Shown: one piece after another, positions 16,498 through 24,993 of the stretch
Numbering within the stretch: the stretch's first letter is position 1
Layout of the letters: every line of letters begins with the position of its first letter
DNA from: Terriglobus albidus
Lineage (GTDB): Bacteria; Acidobacteriota; Terriglobia; Terriglobales; Acidobacteriaceae
Length of the DNA: 64,000 nt
Direction of reading: 5' to 3'
NCBI RefSeq assembly: GCF_025685425.1
Contig: NZ_JAGTAS010000022.1
Location: 1 to 64,000 of the forward strand
Program-made: the position numbers and the translations under genes
Notes under the pieces: generated by a model
Told to the model about the DNA's origin: nothing
Databases searched by the model: none
What the model saw: only the letters and a program-made list of their open reading frames with translations

Positions 16498-19254
16498 CTA
16501 ATTCACAACAAAGGTTACCGTCGACGTATGGGATGTAACCGTGGAACTGGTCGAGCTGCTGGTGGCCGTCACCGTAATGGTATAGGTACCGGTTGCTGTT
16601 TTAGTAACACTGCTGCTCGAGCCGGAGGAGCCGCTGCCGCAACCGGATAGCCCTGTCATCAATACGCCGCTAAAGCTGATGAGCAGCAGAGCAGATAGGC
16701 GCCGCCTGCGCGGCATAAGAATACAGAGCAGACCTGCAAGAACAAGTGCTCCGCCTGCAGCTCCTTTCTCCCCTCGACGCAACACCGCCTGTTGAGCCGC
16801 CAGTTGCGTCATGCCGTGGCCCACCTTGGCGCTCGACTGGTACGCATACAGAGTCAAAGCAGTCGTTGCCGTACCTCCGCTCGTCAGCGTAACCGGCGAG
16901 ACGGAGAAGCTATACTGCGCTGCCAGAGTTGAGGTACTGGCTGCGCTGAAGCTGATCGATCCCGTAAAACCATTCACCGAAGCGACGGTAAATGTAATTG
17001 GCGATGCTGTACCTCCAGAGCTTACCGTAGCTGTTGCAGTCGCGGGCGAGAGTGTGAAGTCAGCGGTGCTGGCCGCTACGACATCGACGGTCGCCGATCC
17101 CAGTGAGCTTCCGTAGGTCGTATCACCCGAATAGGACGCTGTAATCGTGTGATTGCCGGAGCTCAAAGACGCTGTGGAGACAGTTCCGGTTGCTGTACCG
17201 GAGCTCAACGACAACGTGGAGCCTGTCGCCGTTCCATCCACCAGCAACTGCACCGTGCCTGTCGGAGTTGTCGTTACGCCCGATGTGCCCGATGCCACAG
17301 TTACGGTGACAGAAACGGAGTTGCCGGCTGTCACACTGGTCGGCGAAGCCGTAACGGTCGTCGTAGAGACCGCCGAGCCGCCGGAGGAGAGAGGGGTCAC
17401 CGCTGACCAGTCGTTAACAAAGTTGGCGACATCTAGCGAACCCCATCCAGTTGCCAGATCGTATCCCGTAGTAGCGCTGTAGCCAATGCTGGTTGTACCT
17501 GAGGGGCAGTCGGTGGTTCCACTCGTGCAAGGCTGCTTGTTATCACCGACTGTCACATCATGGAACACAGTGCCGTAGTAGGTGCTGTTGGCCAATGCAT
17601 AGATCGTTGGATTGGCATTGCCGATGCGCGAGCCGGTTTTCTGCTCAACCAGGGCAAGGACTCCCGCGAAGATTGGTGTTGAGGCAGAGGTGCCGCCCAC
17701 AACTGCAAGAGTGTCGTCGGAGGCGCGATAGCCGTTCGTGCAGTACGTGGTCATGCAGATGAGATATCCGTCGTGACCGGAAGCCGCGTTGAAAGCAATA
17801 TCCGGAACATCGCGGACATAATCCGTAGGCACACCAGTGCCTGTCTGCCAGGCCGGCTTAGCGAAGTAGTCGCTCTTTCCACCTCCACTACCAGCTAATG
17901 CGCTCCCGGATGTGGTCTCGTTCCATACCGCCTCCGGAATATAACTAAGAGCCGATCCTTGATTGCTTCCATTGGAACCGCTCCAATATGTCGTAGCTCC
18001 GGTCGCGCTTCCTTCGTTGAACATCGTTCCACCCAGAGCGGTTACATAAGGCGAAGAAGCCGGAAAATCGACGGCTAGTCCGTACTGAGCCGATGTCACC
18101 GTGCTAGAGCCGCTGCTGTAGTCGCAATCGGTGGCGCCGGAATCGCCGGTCGGCCCCACGATGGTCTGGCCTTGCGCGTTTGCCTGGCGGAAGAGTGCGT
18201 TATAAGTGTTCAGATTGCTCTGACCCCATCCCGACTCGCACAGGCCATAACTGATCGAAATGATAGGAGCGAGGTTGTTATTAATCGCCTGGGTCAGCGA
18301 CGTGTCCACAACGTCCTTCGAATACACATACAGGATCGACGCCGACGGAGCAGCCGCGCCGGACCACTCCACATCCAGCATTGCTTCAGCTAGATCGTTA
18401 TTCACCGTTCCGGGCGTCGTGCCATAGAGCTTCACTGTGGGCGCATTCGCAGAAAGCCCTGAGACACTACGAAAGGTCGCTACTTGGGAAAGGCTGATCT
18501 CTGTCTGACCCATCACTGCAATCGTTACACCCGAGCCGTTCGTACCACCGGAAACCAGCGAACCCATGTCATAGATCGTGTAAAGGTCGCCCGGCGCAAG
18601 AAAGTGGCTTCCCGACTTATCTGAGGTGAAGCGAGGTCGCACATGCGGCTTTAGCTTGAAATTATTGAGGCCGGTGATTCCTGTGACAACCGGCTGCAAC
18701 GCCGCTGGAAGAACCGGCTCCGAGATATTCGCAAAGTTTGTTTCGCCCCCGGACTGGAGAGAATGAATCGAAGTCTGGAAGGCCTTCTCTACTGCCGAGA
18801 CCGGACCGCTGAAGGTAATAAAGTTTTTGCTTCGCGCTACCTCCGTCACCGTCAGACCTTTGCTGGTAAGCCATGCTGTTGCCTGGTCCAGATCCGCCTG
18901 CGCCATGCCGAACTGTGCCCCATACTCCTCCGGAGTGAGCCACTGGTGATAACGAGAAGAGTTCGGATTCTGCTGATCCTGCAACAGCTGCGTCAGCGCT
19001 GCCTCCTGTGCAGCGCTCATGCTGAAACGAAGTGTAAGTTGCTCCAGCTGCTGACTTCCCGGCAGTTCGCCAAGGTCAGACGCTCCACGAACGCGCGGCG
19101 ACACATTGCCTGACATCGGGGCGCGCTGGGCGTCGTCAATCGCATTAATACGGCGGGATGGTTGTACTGCAAACAAGGTCGATGCCTGCAACACGACCAG
19201 CATTGCGATGCAAAGAGCCAAAGCACGTACGGGGAGGATACGAAGTCGTCGCAT
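16498..19254 (-). CDS. S53 (kumamolisin-type) pro-peptidase, second paralogue
   Basis: The protein is 918 residues: signal peptide (1-30), pro-kumamolisin domain (about 60-200; YHQWLTPEEYGAQFG at 102-116) and S53 catalytic domain. The triad is complete: E290 and D294 (EAMLD), oxyanion D371 (GPTGDSGATDC) and S523 (GGTSASTP). About two Ig-like repeats follow, then the same C-terminal module as its neighbours: a helix, MPRRRR, a second helix ending GCGSG, a Ser-rich linker and GTYTITVTAT. The gene has its own terminator at 16450-16478. Upstream lie about 150 bp without a gene before repeat copy 3. Confidence 0.9.
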   Translation of the reverse strand: MRRLRILPVRALALCIAMLVVLQASTLFAVQPSRRINAIDDAQRAPMSGNVSPRVRGASDLGELPGSQQLEQLTLRFSMSAAQEAALTQLLQDQQNPNSSRYHQWLTPEEYGAQFGMAQADLDQATAWLTSKGLTVTEVARSKNFITFSGPVSAVEKAFQTSIHSLQSGGETNFANISEPVLPAALQPVVTGITGLNNFKLKPHVRPRFTSDKSGSHFLAPGDLYTIYDMGSLVSGGTNGSGVTIAVMGQTEISLSQVATFRSVSGLSANAPTVKLYGTTPGTVNNDLAEAMLDVEWSGAAAPSASILYVYSKDVVDTSLTQAINNNLAPIISISYGLCESGWGQSNLNTYNALFRQANAQGQTIVGPTGDSGATDCDYSSGSSTVTSAQYGLAVDFPASSPYVTALGGTMFNEGSATGATTYWSGSNGSNQGSALSYIPEAVWNETTSGSALAGSGGGKSDYFAKPAWQTGTGVPTDYVRDVPDIAFNAASGHDGYLICMTTYCTNGYRASDDTLAVVGGTSASTPIFAGVLALVEQKTGSRIGNANPTIYALANSTYYGTVFHDVTVGDNKQPCTSGTTDCPSGTTSIGYSATTGYDLATGWGSLDVANFVNDWSAVTPLSSGGSAVSTTTVTASPTSVTAGNSVSVTVTVASGTSGVTTTPTGTVQLLVDGTATGSTLSLSSGTATGTVSTASLSSGNHTITASYSGDTTYGSSLGSATVDVVAASTADFTLSPATATATVSSGGTASPITFTVASVNGFTGSISFSAASTSTLAAQYSFSVSPVTLTSGGTATTALTLYAYQSSAKVGHGMTQLAAQQAVLRRGEKGAAGGALVLAGLLCILMPRRRRLSALLLISFSGVLMTGLSGCGSGSSGSSSSVTKTATGTYTITVTATSSSTSSTVTSHTSTVTFVVN

Positions 19255-19401
19255 ACAAAGGTCCAGTCAACCCCCTTTTACGGCCACGACAGACGTAGCG
19301 AGAACGCACGGTACCTGCGACCGGAGAACAACGAGGGTCGCACGTACAGACGAGAACTTTCCGAAAAGGTTTCGGAGAGCCGACGAAATCCTCTTTACAT
19401 C

Positions 19402-19443
19402 TAGAGCATTTTCCCTGTTGCTGGGTATCCAGGAAATGCTCTA
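19402..19443. repeat. Palindromic repeat family 1, copy 3 (42 bp miniature)
   Basis: TAGAGCATTTTCCCTG (left) and CAGGAAATGCTCTA (right) enclose the conserved GTTGCTGGGTATC block. The central GGCGTTTTC/GAAAACGCC hairpin is absent, so this looks like an internally deleted copy. The rightmost CTA (19441-19443) is the TAG stop of the third S53 gene on the minus strand. Confidence 0.8.
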
Positions 19444-22218
19444 CTGCACGGTTACCTGATAGCTGTAGTTGTGACGAACCGGGTTTCCACCGTCGGTTCC
19501 TGCGACAGTGATGGTCAACAACTGGGTTCCGAATGGGGTACCGTTGTTGGCAGATCCGCCACTGCTACTGTTGGTACCGTTCTGCTCGATTCCAGACGCG
19601 CAGCCTCCTGCCGTTATCGTGATCAAAACCGCAAGTATCGCGACCAGCAGGCTGATACGGCGGCGTGTAGGCACGATGAACCACATGATCGCCGCAAGCA
19701 CCGTTCCGCCGGCAGGAAGATGCCATGGAATGTCATGCCTCTCTAAAGAGGCCGTATTCGCAGTCGTTGTAATTGTGAGCGTGCTGGCGCCACTGCTGCC
19801 AAGCGATGCCGGAGAAAAGGCGCAGGTCATCAGCGCCGCAGCTGGAGGCGTGCAGCCCAACGTAATCGTCCCGGCGAACCCGCCTGAGCTTGTCACCGTT
19901 GCAGCAACCTGCGCCGACTTGCCCTGCGTAATATTCAGGGATGTCGGATTCAGGCTGACGGTAAAATCGCTGATTGTAACTGCCAAGGTGTTGGACGTAG
20001 CACTCTTGTAGTTGGTATCACCGGCATAGATGGCATAAAGACTATGCGAGCCAGGCAGAAGACCAGTGCTCGATACGCTCGCTATCGACTGCGTCGTTCC
20101 ATTCGGAGCCAGCGTGGCCGTCCCCAGAGTCACGACGGTGGAACCCACCGTATCGTAGAACGTCACTGTCCCAGTTGGAGGAGACAGCGTAGTCGAACCG
20201 CCACTGGCGGTCGCCGTAAACACGATGTTCGTTCCACTCACGGCCGTCATCGTACTGGCGGACAACACCAGAGTGGGGGTCACCTTCGACGTGACGACGG
20301 CAATTGCGGTTGAGGTGCTTCCGTTCCAGTTCGTATCCCCGGAGTACACCGCGGTGATGGAGTGCGTTCCGGCGCCGGTCAATGTCACCGTCGCCGTAGC
20401 TGAACCAGCAACAAGCGGAGCAGTACCGACAGTCTTCGTCCCGTCCAGGAACGTCACGTTGCCCGTGTAGATATATGTTCCCGTTGCATTACCCGCATTC
20501 GAGACAGTAGCCGTCAGGGTAACAGAATCGCCCGTAGTCGCTGCGTTGTTGCTCGACGTAACCGTCGTGGTGGTATTTCCCTTCGTCGCCGTATACGACA
20601 ACGTCACAGGAGAGTTTGTACACACAAAGGTATTGGCCGATGGACAGGAGATCACGATCGAATACTTTCCGGGCGGAGGAATCGTAATCGTAATGTTTCC
20701 TGTTCCTGATGCCACAGTTCCGGTATAGGTCTGCCCATTTACAACAGCCTGAACCGTTCCATTGGCGGTTCCTGTAGTGACCGCGACGGTCGCCGTAATG
20801 GTGGCGGTATTCCCATACGCGCCCGGTGACGGAGAGACCGATGCCGACAGCGTGCCCGTCGAAGGCGAGATGGTAACGGTGATCGGGCTACTGCTGGACG
20901 CCGCGAACGTAGAGTCTCCGCTGTAGATGGCGGTAATCGTATGTGGACCGATCACTAACGTAGAAATCGAGATATTGACCGTTCCGTCCGAGCCGATTGT
21001 CCCCGAACCGATCACGCCATCTTGAGGAGAGGTCAGCGTCACAGTTCCAGTCGGTACAGTAGTGGAATTCGTCGATGACTTAACCGCCGACGTGAAGGTG
21101 ATGTTCGTACCACCGTTAACGGAATAGCTGGACGCAAGGAGTGAGGTTGTTGTGACCGTCGTCCCAAGAGGCCAGCGCTTAATGATCTCAGCCGGGTTAA
21201 TAGCCCCAAGCCCTGCCTGTGGAGTCCAGGCTCCTGTAACGACACCCTCAGGCTGCGTATAGACACCAGGAATCACAGCCATTTGATAGAGCGTGGCATT
21301 GATGTTGCCAAGCCTTCCATCGCTGCGAGCGATCAACTCATTGACCGTTGCGCTGAAATCTTCCGTCGAAATGAAATCCGGAACAGCGCGAAGTCCATCG
21401 GTAGGCAGACCGTCTGCGACCTGCCACGCTGGTCGCGCTCCCGTTCCGGTCATGGCACTGTTCAGCGCCTTGGGAGCAATGACCGTCATTGATTCGTAAC
21501 CGCCCGATGCGTTCCCTAATACTGTTATGCCCTGGGCATTCGCCTGCTTCAGCAGAAGATCCCAATCCGTCTCACCAGCGGGAATGTCGCCCAGCACCAG
21601 TACGCCTGAGGCGTTTGCATCCACCGCCGCCTCCGCGGACGCCAAAGGGGAGCTATCAAGATCATCCAGTCCCGTTACCGCGCGAATGATCTGTGGAGCA
21701 TCTCCCGGCAGGGAAAGCTCGCCACGCTGGACAACATGCAAAGTTCCGGCAAGCTCAACCTGACCCAGACTGGCGTGGAAGACGCCCTCCGCAGTCGCTA
21801 CCGTCGAGGCTGCCTGCAACAACGTATGGGCGGCGTTGGTTGCTGTGACATGCAGGCCCTGGGCCTCAAGCCATGTCGTCGCCGTACCTATCTCCGCGTC
21901 GGTGGCGCCGAAACGAGCGGCAAACTCCTGCGGAGTCAGCCAATGATGGTAGTTCGAGGAACCTTTGGTCGTAAGGTCCGTCAAATATTGTGCCAACGCA
22001 CTCTGCCGGCTATCGTCTACCTTCAGTGCAATGGAGATGTGTTGCAACGGCCAGGAAGCTGGAGCCGCGTCCAGAACAACTGCCCCTGCCGGCAGCGATG
22101 TAGTGACGGATGGCAATGCCCGGCGGTTTTGCTGTGCCATGGCAGCCGACAAAAAAGTACATACCAGCGCGCAGACGACCGCATACCGGCGCAAAAAAGC
22201 CTGAATTTTCACCACCAT
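19441..22218 (-). CDS. Degenerate S53-like protein with Ig-like repeats
   Basis: The protein is 925 residues. It keeps a signal peptide (1-29), a pro-kumamolisin domain (about 50-190; NYHHWLTPQEFAARFG at 89-104) and a peptidase-like remnant of only about 160 residues (190-352). The EGNID/EAMLD glutamate-aspartate helix and the GGTS serine motif are absent, and the oxyanion Asp region reads GNASG (N236). Recognisable fragments remain: QANAQGITVL, the PAWQ..GLPTDGLRAVPDF block and GRLGNINATLY. Four or so Ig-like repeats and the shared C-terminal module (PTRRR, helix, GGCASG) follow. It is probably proteolytically inactive. The reading frame is open, so it is a pseudo-enzyme rather than a pseudogene. 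Confidence 0.85.
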   Translation of the reverse strand: MVVKIQAFLRRYAVVCALVCTFLSAAMAQQNRRALPSVTTSLPAGAVVLDAAPASWPLQHISIALKVDDSRQSALAQYLTDLTTKGSSNYHHWLTPQEFAARFGATDAEIGTATTWLEAQGLHVTATNAAHTLLQAASTVATAEGVFHASLGQVELAGTLHVVQRGELSLPGDAPQIIRAVTGLDDLDSSPLASAEAAVDANASGVLVLGDIPAGETDWDLLLKQANAQGITVLGNASGGYESMTVIAPKALNSAMTGTGARPAWQVADGLPTDGLRAVPDFISTEDFSATVNELIARSDGRLGNINATLYQMAVIPGVYTQPEGVVTGAWTPQAGLGAINPAEIIKRWPLGTTVTTTSLLASSYSVNGGTNITFTSAVKSSTNSTTVPTGTVTLTSPQDGVIGSGTIGSDGTVNISISTLVIGPHTITAIYSGDSTFAASSSSPITVTISPSTGTLSASVSPSPGAYGNTATITATVAVTTGTANGTVQAVVNGQTYTGTVASGTGNITITIPPPGKYSIVISCPSANTFVCTNSPVTLSYTATKGNTTTTVTSSNNAATTGDSVTLTATVSNAGNATGTYIYTGNVTFLDGTKTVGTAPLVAGSATATVTLTGAGTHSITAVYSGDTNWNGSTSTAIAVVTSKVTPTLVLSASTMTAVSGTNIVFTATASGGSTTLSPPTGTVTFYDTVGSTVVTLGTATLAPNGTTQSIASVSSTGLLPGSHSLYAIYAGDTNYKSATSNTLAVTISDFTVSLNPTSLNITQGKSAQVAATVTSSGGFAGTITLGCTPPAAALMTCAFSPASLGSSGASTLTITTTANTASLERHDIPWHLPAGGTVLAAIMWFIVPTRRRISLLVAILAVLITITAGGCASGIEQNGTNSSSGGSANNGTPFGTQLLTITVAGTDGGNPVRHNYSYQVTVQ

Positions 22219-22328
22219 AGGGATTGCATTGATTCTCGCCGCTGCCGACGGGAAAGGCAATAACACTTCCAGGCCAACGAAAGTTACCTGCCGATAACTA
22301 AAGTTGCAGGGCGTGGTACGCTGTCGGC

Positions 22329-23168
22329 GTGTCGCGTTATTTGGAAGAATCGCTCGCCCAACTGAAGAGATTTGAAAACGCTATCCCTTGGATGTACCTG
22401 GACACCGTAGGCAAAGTCACGGTTGGCGCAGGTCTGATGCTGCCAACAGCACAAAGTGCAACCGCACTTCCCTTTCAATATGATGGCCGCCCTGCCGATA
22501 CCCAGGAGATCATCGTCGATTTCCGCCGCGTCTCCTCCATGGTGAAAGGAAAAGCTGCCGGTTTTTACCGTAGTCCCATGTCCGTGCTGCTCACCTCGGC
22601 AGAGATTGATGTCCAGCTCCGTGCATCTGTCACCCATCTCGATCAGGATCTGAGAAAAGGGATTCCCACCTGGGACGCACTTCCTGCCCCCGCCAAACTG
22701 GCCCTGCTCGATATGGCGTATAACCTCGGAATGACCGGCCTGCTACAGGGTTATCCAAAGCTGCTGCATGCCATCGTAGCCGGCGACTGGAAGACAGCCG
22801 CAGCCGAGTGCCTGCGCAACGGCCCTTCCCCCGCGCGCAATGAATGGACGCGGCAACAATTTCTTGCTTGTACGACCGCTCCTTCCATTACTGCCGAAGC
22901 CGAATTGAGAAGGGATGCCAGGCCGGCCGCGATCGTTCCGATTGAACCTCTTGCCCCCTCCGTCAAAACTCGGCCTAAGACTACCGTGGTTTCTGACAAA
23001 AGCGGCCCAACCAGGAACAAGAAACCGGCTGTCTCGGGTGCGAAACTCGCCACCGGAAAACCCGCTGCAAGAAAACCTGCAAAGAAGGCCGCGAAATCCT
23101 CCGCCATGAAGAAGGCGCTCGTCACAGCCAAAAAGACAGCGCGAAAATCCCCTTCTCGCAGCGACTAA
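22329..23168 (+). CDS. T4-type lysozyme (GH24-like) with histone-H1-like tail
   Basis: The protein is 279 residues. Residues 1-175 match the phage T4 lysozyme family: E16, D25 and T31 reproduce the spacing of T4 E11, D20 and T26 (KRFENAIPW...YLDTVGKVTVGAG), followed by LALLDMAYNLGM. Residues 190-279 are a Lys/Ala/Pro-rich tail (KKPAVSGAKLATG, ARKPAKKAAKSSAMKKAL) resembling bacterial H1-like proteins. No signal peptide is visible. The start is GTG 22329. No holin, spanin or other phage gene is nearby, so it is not part of a prophage here. It is expected to cleave peptidoglycan; the tail might bind nucleic acid or anionic envelope polymers (inference). Confidence 0.82.
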   Translation: MSRYLEESLAQLKRFENAIPWMYLDTVGKVTVGAGLMLPTAQSATALPFQYDGRPADTQEIIVDFRRVSSMVKGKAAGFYRSPMSVLLTSAEIDVQLRASVTHLDQDLRKGIPTWDALPAPAKLALLDMAYNLGMTGLLQGYPKLLHAIVAGDWKTAAAECLRNGPSPARNEWTRQQFLACTTAPSITAEAELRRDARPAAIVPIEPLAPSVKTRPKTTVVSDKSGPTRNKKPAVSGAKLATGKPAARKPAKKAAKSSAMKKALVTAKKTARKSPSRSD

Positions 23169-23208
23169 CTTTCTGATCCGCTGTCCGTCCCACGCCCATA
23201 TCCATTCG

Positions 23209-23320
23209 AGCGTTTTCCCCATCAGGGAATATCCCGGTTGAGTGTACAAAGGCGTTTTCATTGCGGAAAGCGCCTACAGGATGCGGAGCCCTACACTACA
23301 CCCATGGGGAAATGCTCTAG
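23209..23320. repeat. Palindromic repeat family 1, copy 4 (tandem with copy 5)
   Basis: The left arm GAGCGTTTTCCCCAT (23209-23223) pairs with ATGGGGAAATGCTC (23305-23318). The core hairpin is GGCGTTTTC..GGAAAGCGCC, followed by GGATGCGGAGCCCTACACTACAC. The interval 23169-23466 contains only this copy and the next one. Confidence 0.88.
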
Positions 23321-23433
23321 AGCGTTTTCCTCGTTGTTGGGTATCCCGAAGGAGCGTACAACAGCGTTTTCATTACGGAAAACGCCTATAGGATGCGGAA
23401 ACCCTACACTACATCCACGAGGAAAATGCTCTA
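23319..23433. repeat. Palindromic repeat family 1, copy 5 (tandem with copy 4)
   Basis: The left arm AGAGCGTTTTCCTCGT pairs with ACGAGGAAAATGCTCT on the right. Inside are GTTGGGTATCCCG, the core hairpin GCGTTTTC/GAAAACGC and GGATGCGGAAACCCTACACTACA. It shares the CTCTAGAGC junction with copy 4 and ends about 30 bp before the M16 peptidase start. Confidence 0.88.
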
Positions 23434-23466
23434 TCGTTGCAATACCAAGAGTTTGTTGGAGGTTCC

Positions 23467-24993
23467 ATGTTTCATCGCATGAAGGCCGCGCTTGTGGCCG
23501 CTGTTCTTCTGGCTGGCTTTGCCCAGGCGCAGGACCTGGCCAGTTTTGAGAAGCGCACTACGGTCAAAGTGCTTCCCAATGGGCTGACCCTGATCGTCTG
23601 TGAGCGTCCTGAGGCGCCCGTTTTCAGCTTCTACACGTTAGTGGACGCTGGTTCGGCCAACGATCCTGACGGCGCCTCCGGCCTGGCTCATATGTTCGAG
23701 CACATGGCCTTCAAAGGCACCAACGAGATCGGCACGACCAATTACACCGCAGAAAAAGCGGCTCTCGAAAAGGTCGAGCAGGCGTATGCCGCCTACAACC
23801 TGGAACAGCGCAAGCTGGTCGGACAGGATCCCGCGAAACTCTCCCAGCTTAAGGCGGCCTTCGACGCAGCGGTCAAGGACGCTCAGCAGTACGTCATTCC
23901 GAACCAGTTCTCTGAGATCGCGGAAAAGAGCGGCGCCGTCGGTTTGAACGCTTCTACCTCGGAGGACAAGACTGACTACTTCTGGTCGATGCCCTCCAAC
24001 CGGCTGGAGCTTTGGGCCTACCTCGAGAGCAGCCGGATCGCTGAACCTGTCCTGCGCGAGTTCTACAAGGAACGCGATGTCGTCCAGGAAGAGCGCCGCA
24101 TGCGCATTGATTCCGCCCCGATCGGACGCATGGTGGAGCAGTTCCTTGCCGCCGCGTATACTGCCCACCCCTACGGCCGTAGCGGCGTTGGCTGGGAGAG
24201 CGAGATCAGCCAAGTGACGGCTACCGAGGCAGAGGACTTCCACAAGAAGTACTACGTCCCGGCAAACATCGTTGTAGCCGTCGTCGGCGATGTGAAAGCC
24301 TCTGACACCATGCCTGTACTTGAAAAGTACTTCGGCCGTATTCCCGCCGGTCCTAAACCGCCGGAGATGACCACGATCGAACCGAAGCAGTTTGCGGAAC
24401 GCACCGTAACCATTCGTGAGGCCACCCAGCCGTTCTATCTTGAGGGCTATCACCGCCCCGACTACCGAGACAAAGACGATGCCGTGTATGACGCCGTCAC
24501 GGACCTGTTCTCCAACGGCCGTACCGCCCGTCTGTATCGTTCACTGGTGCGCGACCAGAAGATCGCTGCCGCGGCCGCAGGGTTCAGCGGCTTCCCCGGC
24601 GAAAAATATCCCGGGCTCTTCGCTGTCTATGCCGTTCCGATACCAGGAAAGACTCCAGCCCAGCTCCGCGATGCGATTCATAAGGAACTCGATCGCCTGA
24701 AGAACGAAGATGTCTCGGACGCTGAACTCGCCATGTTCAAGACACGCGCCCGTGCCGACCTGCTGCGCGGCCTGGCAAGCAACCAGGGGCTGGCACAGCA
24801 GCTCGCCGATTATCAGACACGTTACGGCGACTGGCGCCAACTATTCCGCCAGCTTGAGGCTTATGACAAAGTGACCAAAGCTGATATCCGCCGTGTTGCT
24901 AACCAGCTTTTCGTCGAGTCAAACCGTACCAGCGCGACCATCGAGTTTGCCCGCCCTACACCTGCAGCGGCTTCCAAGGGAGGTGCCCAGTGA
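23467..24993 (+). CDS. M16 family zinc metallopeptidase (catalytic partner)
   Basis: The protein is 508 residues. A signal peptide (MFHRMKAALVAAVLLAGFAQAQ) precedes a pitrilysin/processing-peptidase-type M16 fold. The inverted zinc motif HxxEH is intact (HMFEHMAFKGT, about residue 77), with a downstream glutamate candidate. The second inactive half-domain is present (YLEGYHRPDYRDKDD onward). A helical insertion of about 60 residues follows the zinc motif. ATG 23467 has TTGGAGG six bases upstream. Its stop overlaps the GTG start of the next M16 gene by 4 bp, the usual arrangement for a two-subunit enzyme with an active and an inactive subunit. Confidence 0.9.
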   Translation: MFHRMKAALVAAVLLAGFAQAQDLASFEKRTTVKVLPNGLTLIVCERPEAPVFSFYTLVDAGSANDPDGASGLAHMFEHMAFKGTNEIGTTNYTAEKAALEKVEQAYAAYNLEQRKLVGQDPAKLSQLKAAFDAAVKDAQQYVIPNQFSEIAEKSGAVGLNASTSEDKTDYFWSMPSNRLELWAYLESSRIAEPVLREFYKERDVVQEERRMRIDSAPIGRMVEQFLAAAYTAHPYGRSGVGWESEISQVTATEAEDFHKKYYVPANIVVAVVGDVKASDTMPVLEKYFGRIPAGPKPPEMTTIEPKQFAERTVTIREATQPFYLEGYHRPDYRDKDDAVYDAVTDLFSNGRTARLYRSLVRDQKIAAAAAGFSGFPGEKYPGLFAVYAVPIPGKTPAQLRDAIHKELDRLKNEDVSDAELAMFKTRARADLLRGLASNQGLAQQLADYQTRYGDWRQLFRQLEAYDKVTKADIRRVANQLFVESNRTSATIEFARPTPAAASKGGAQ

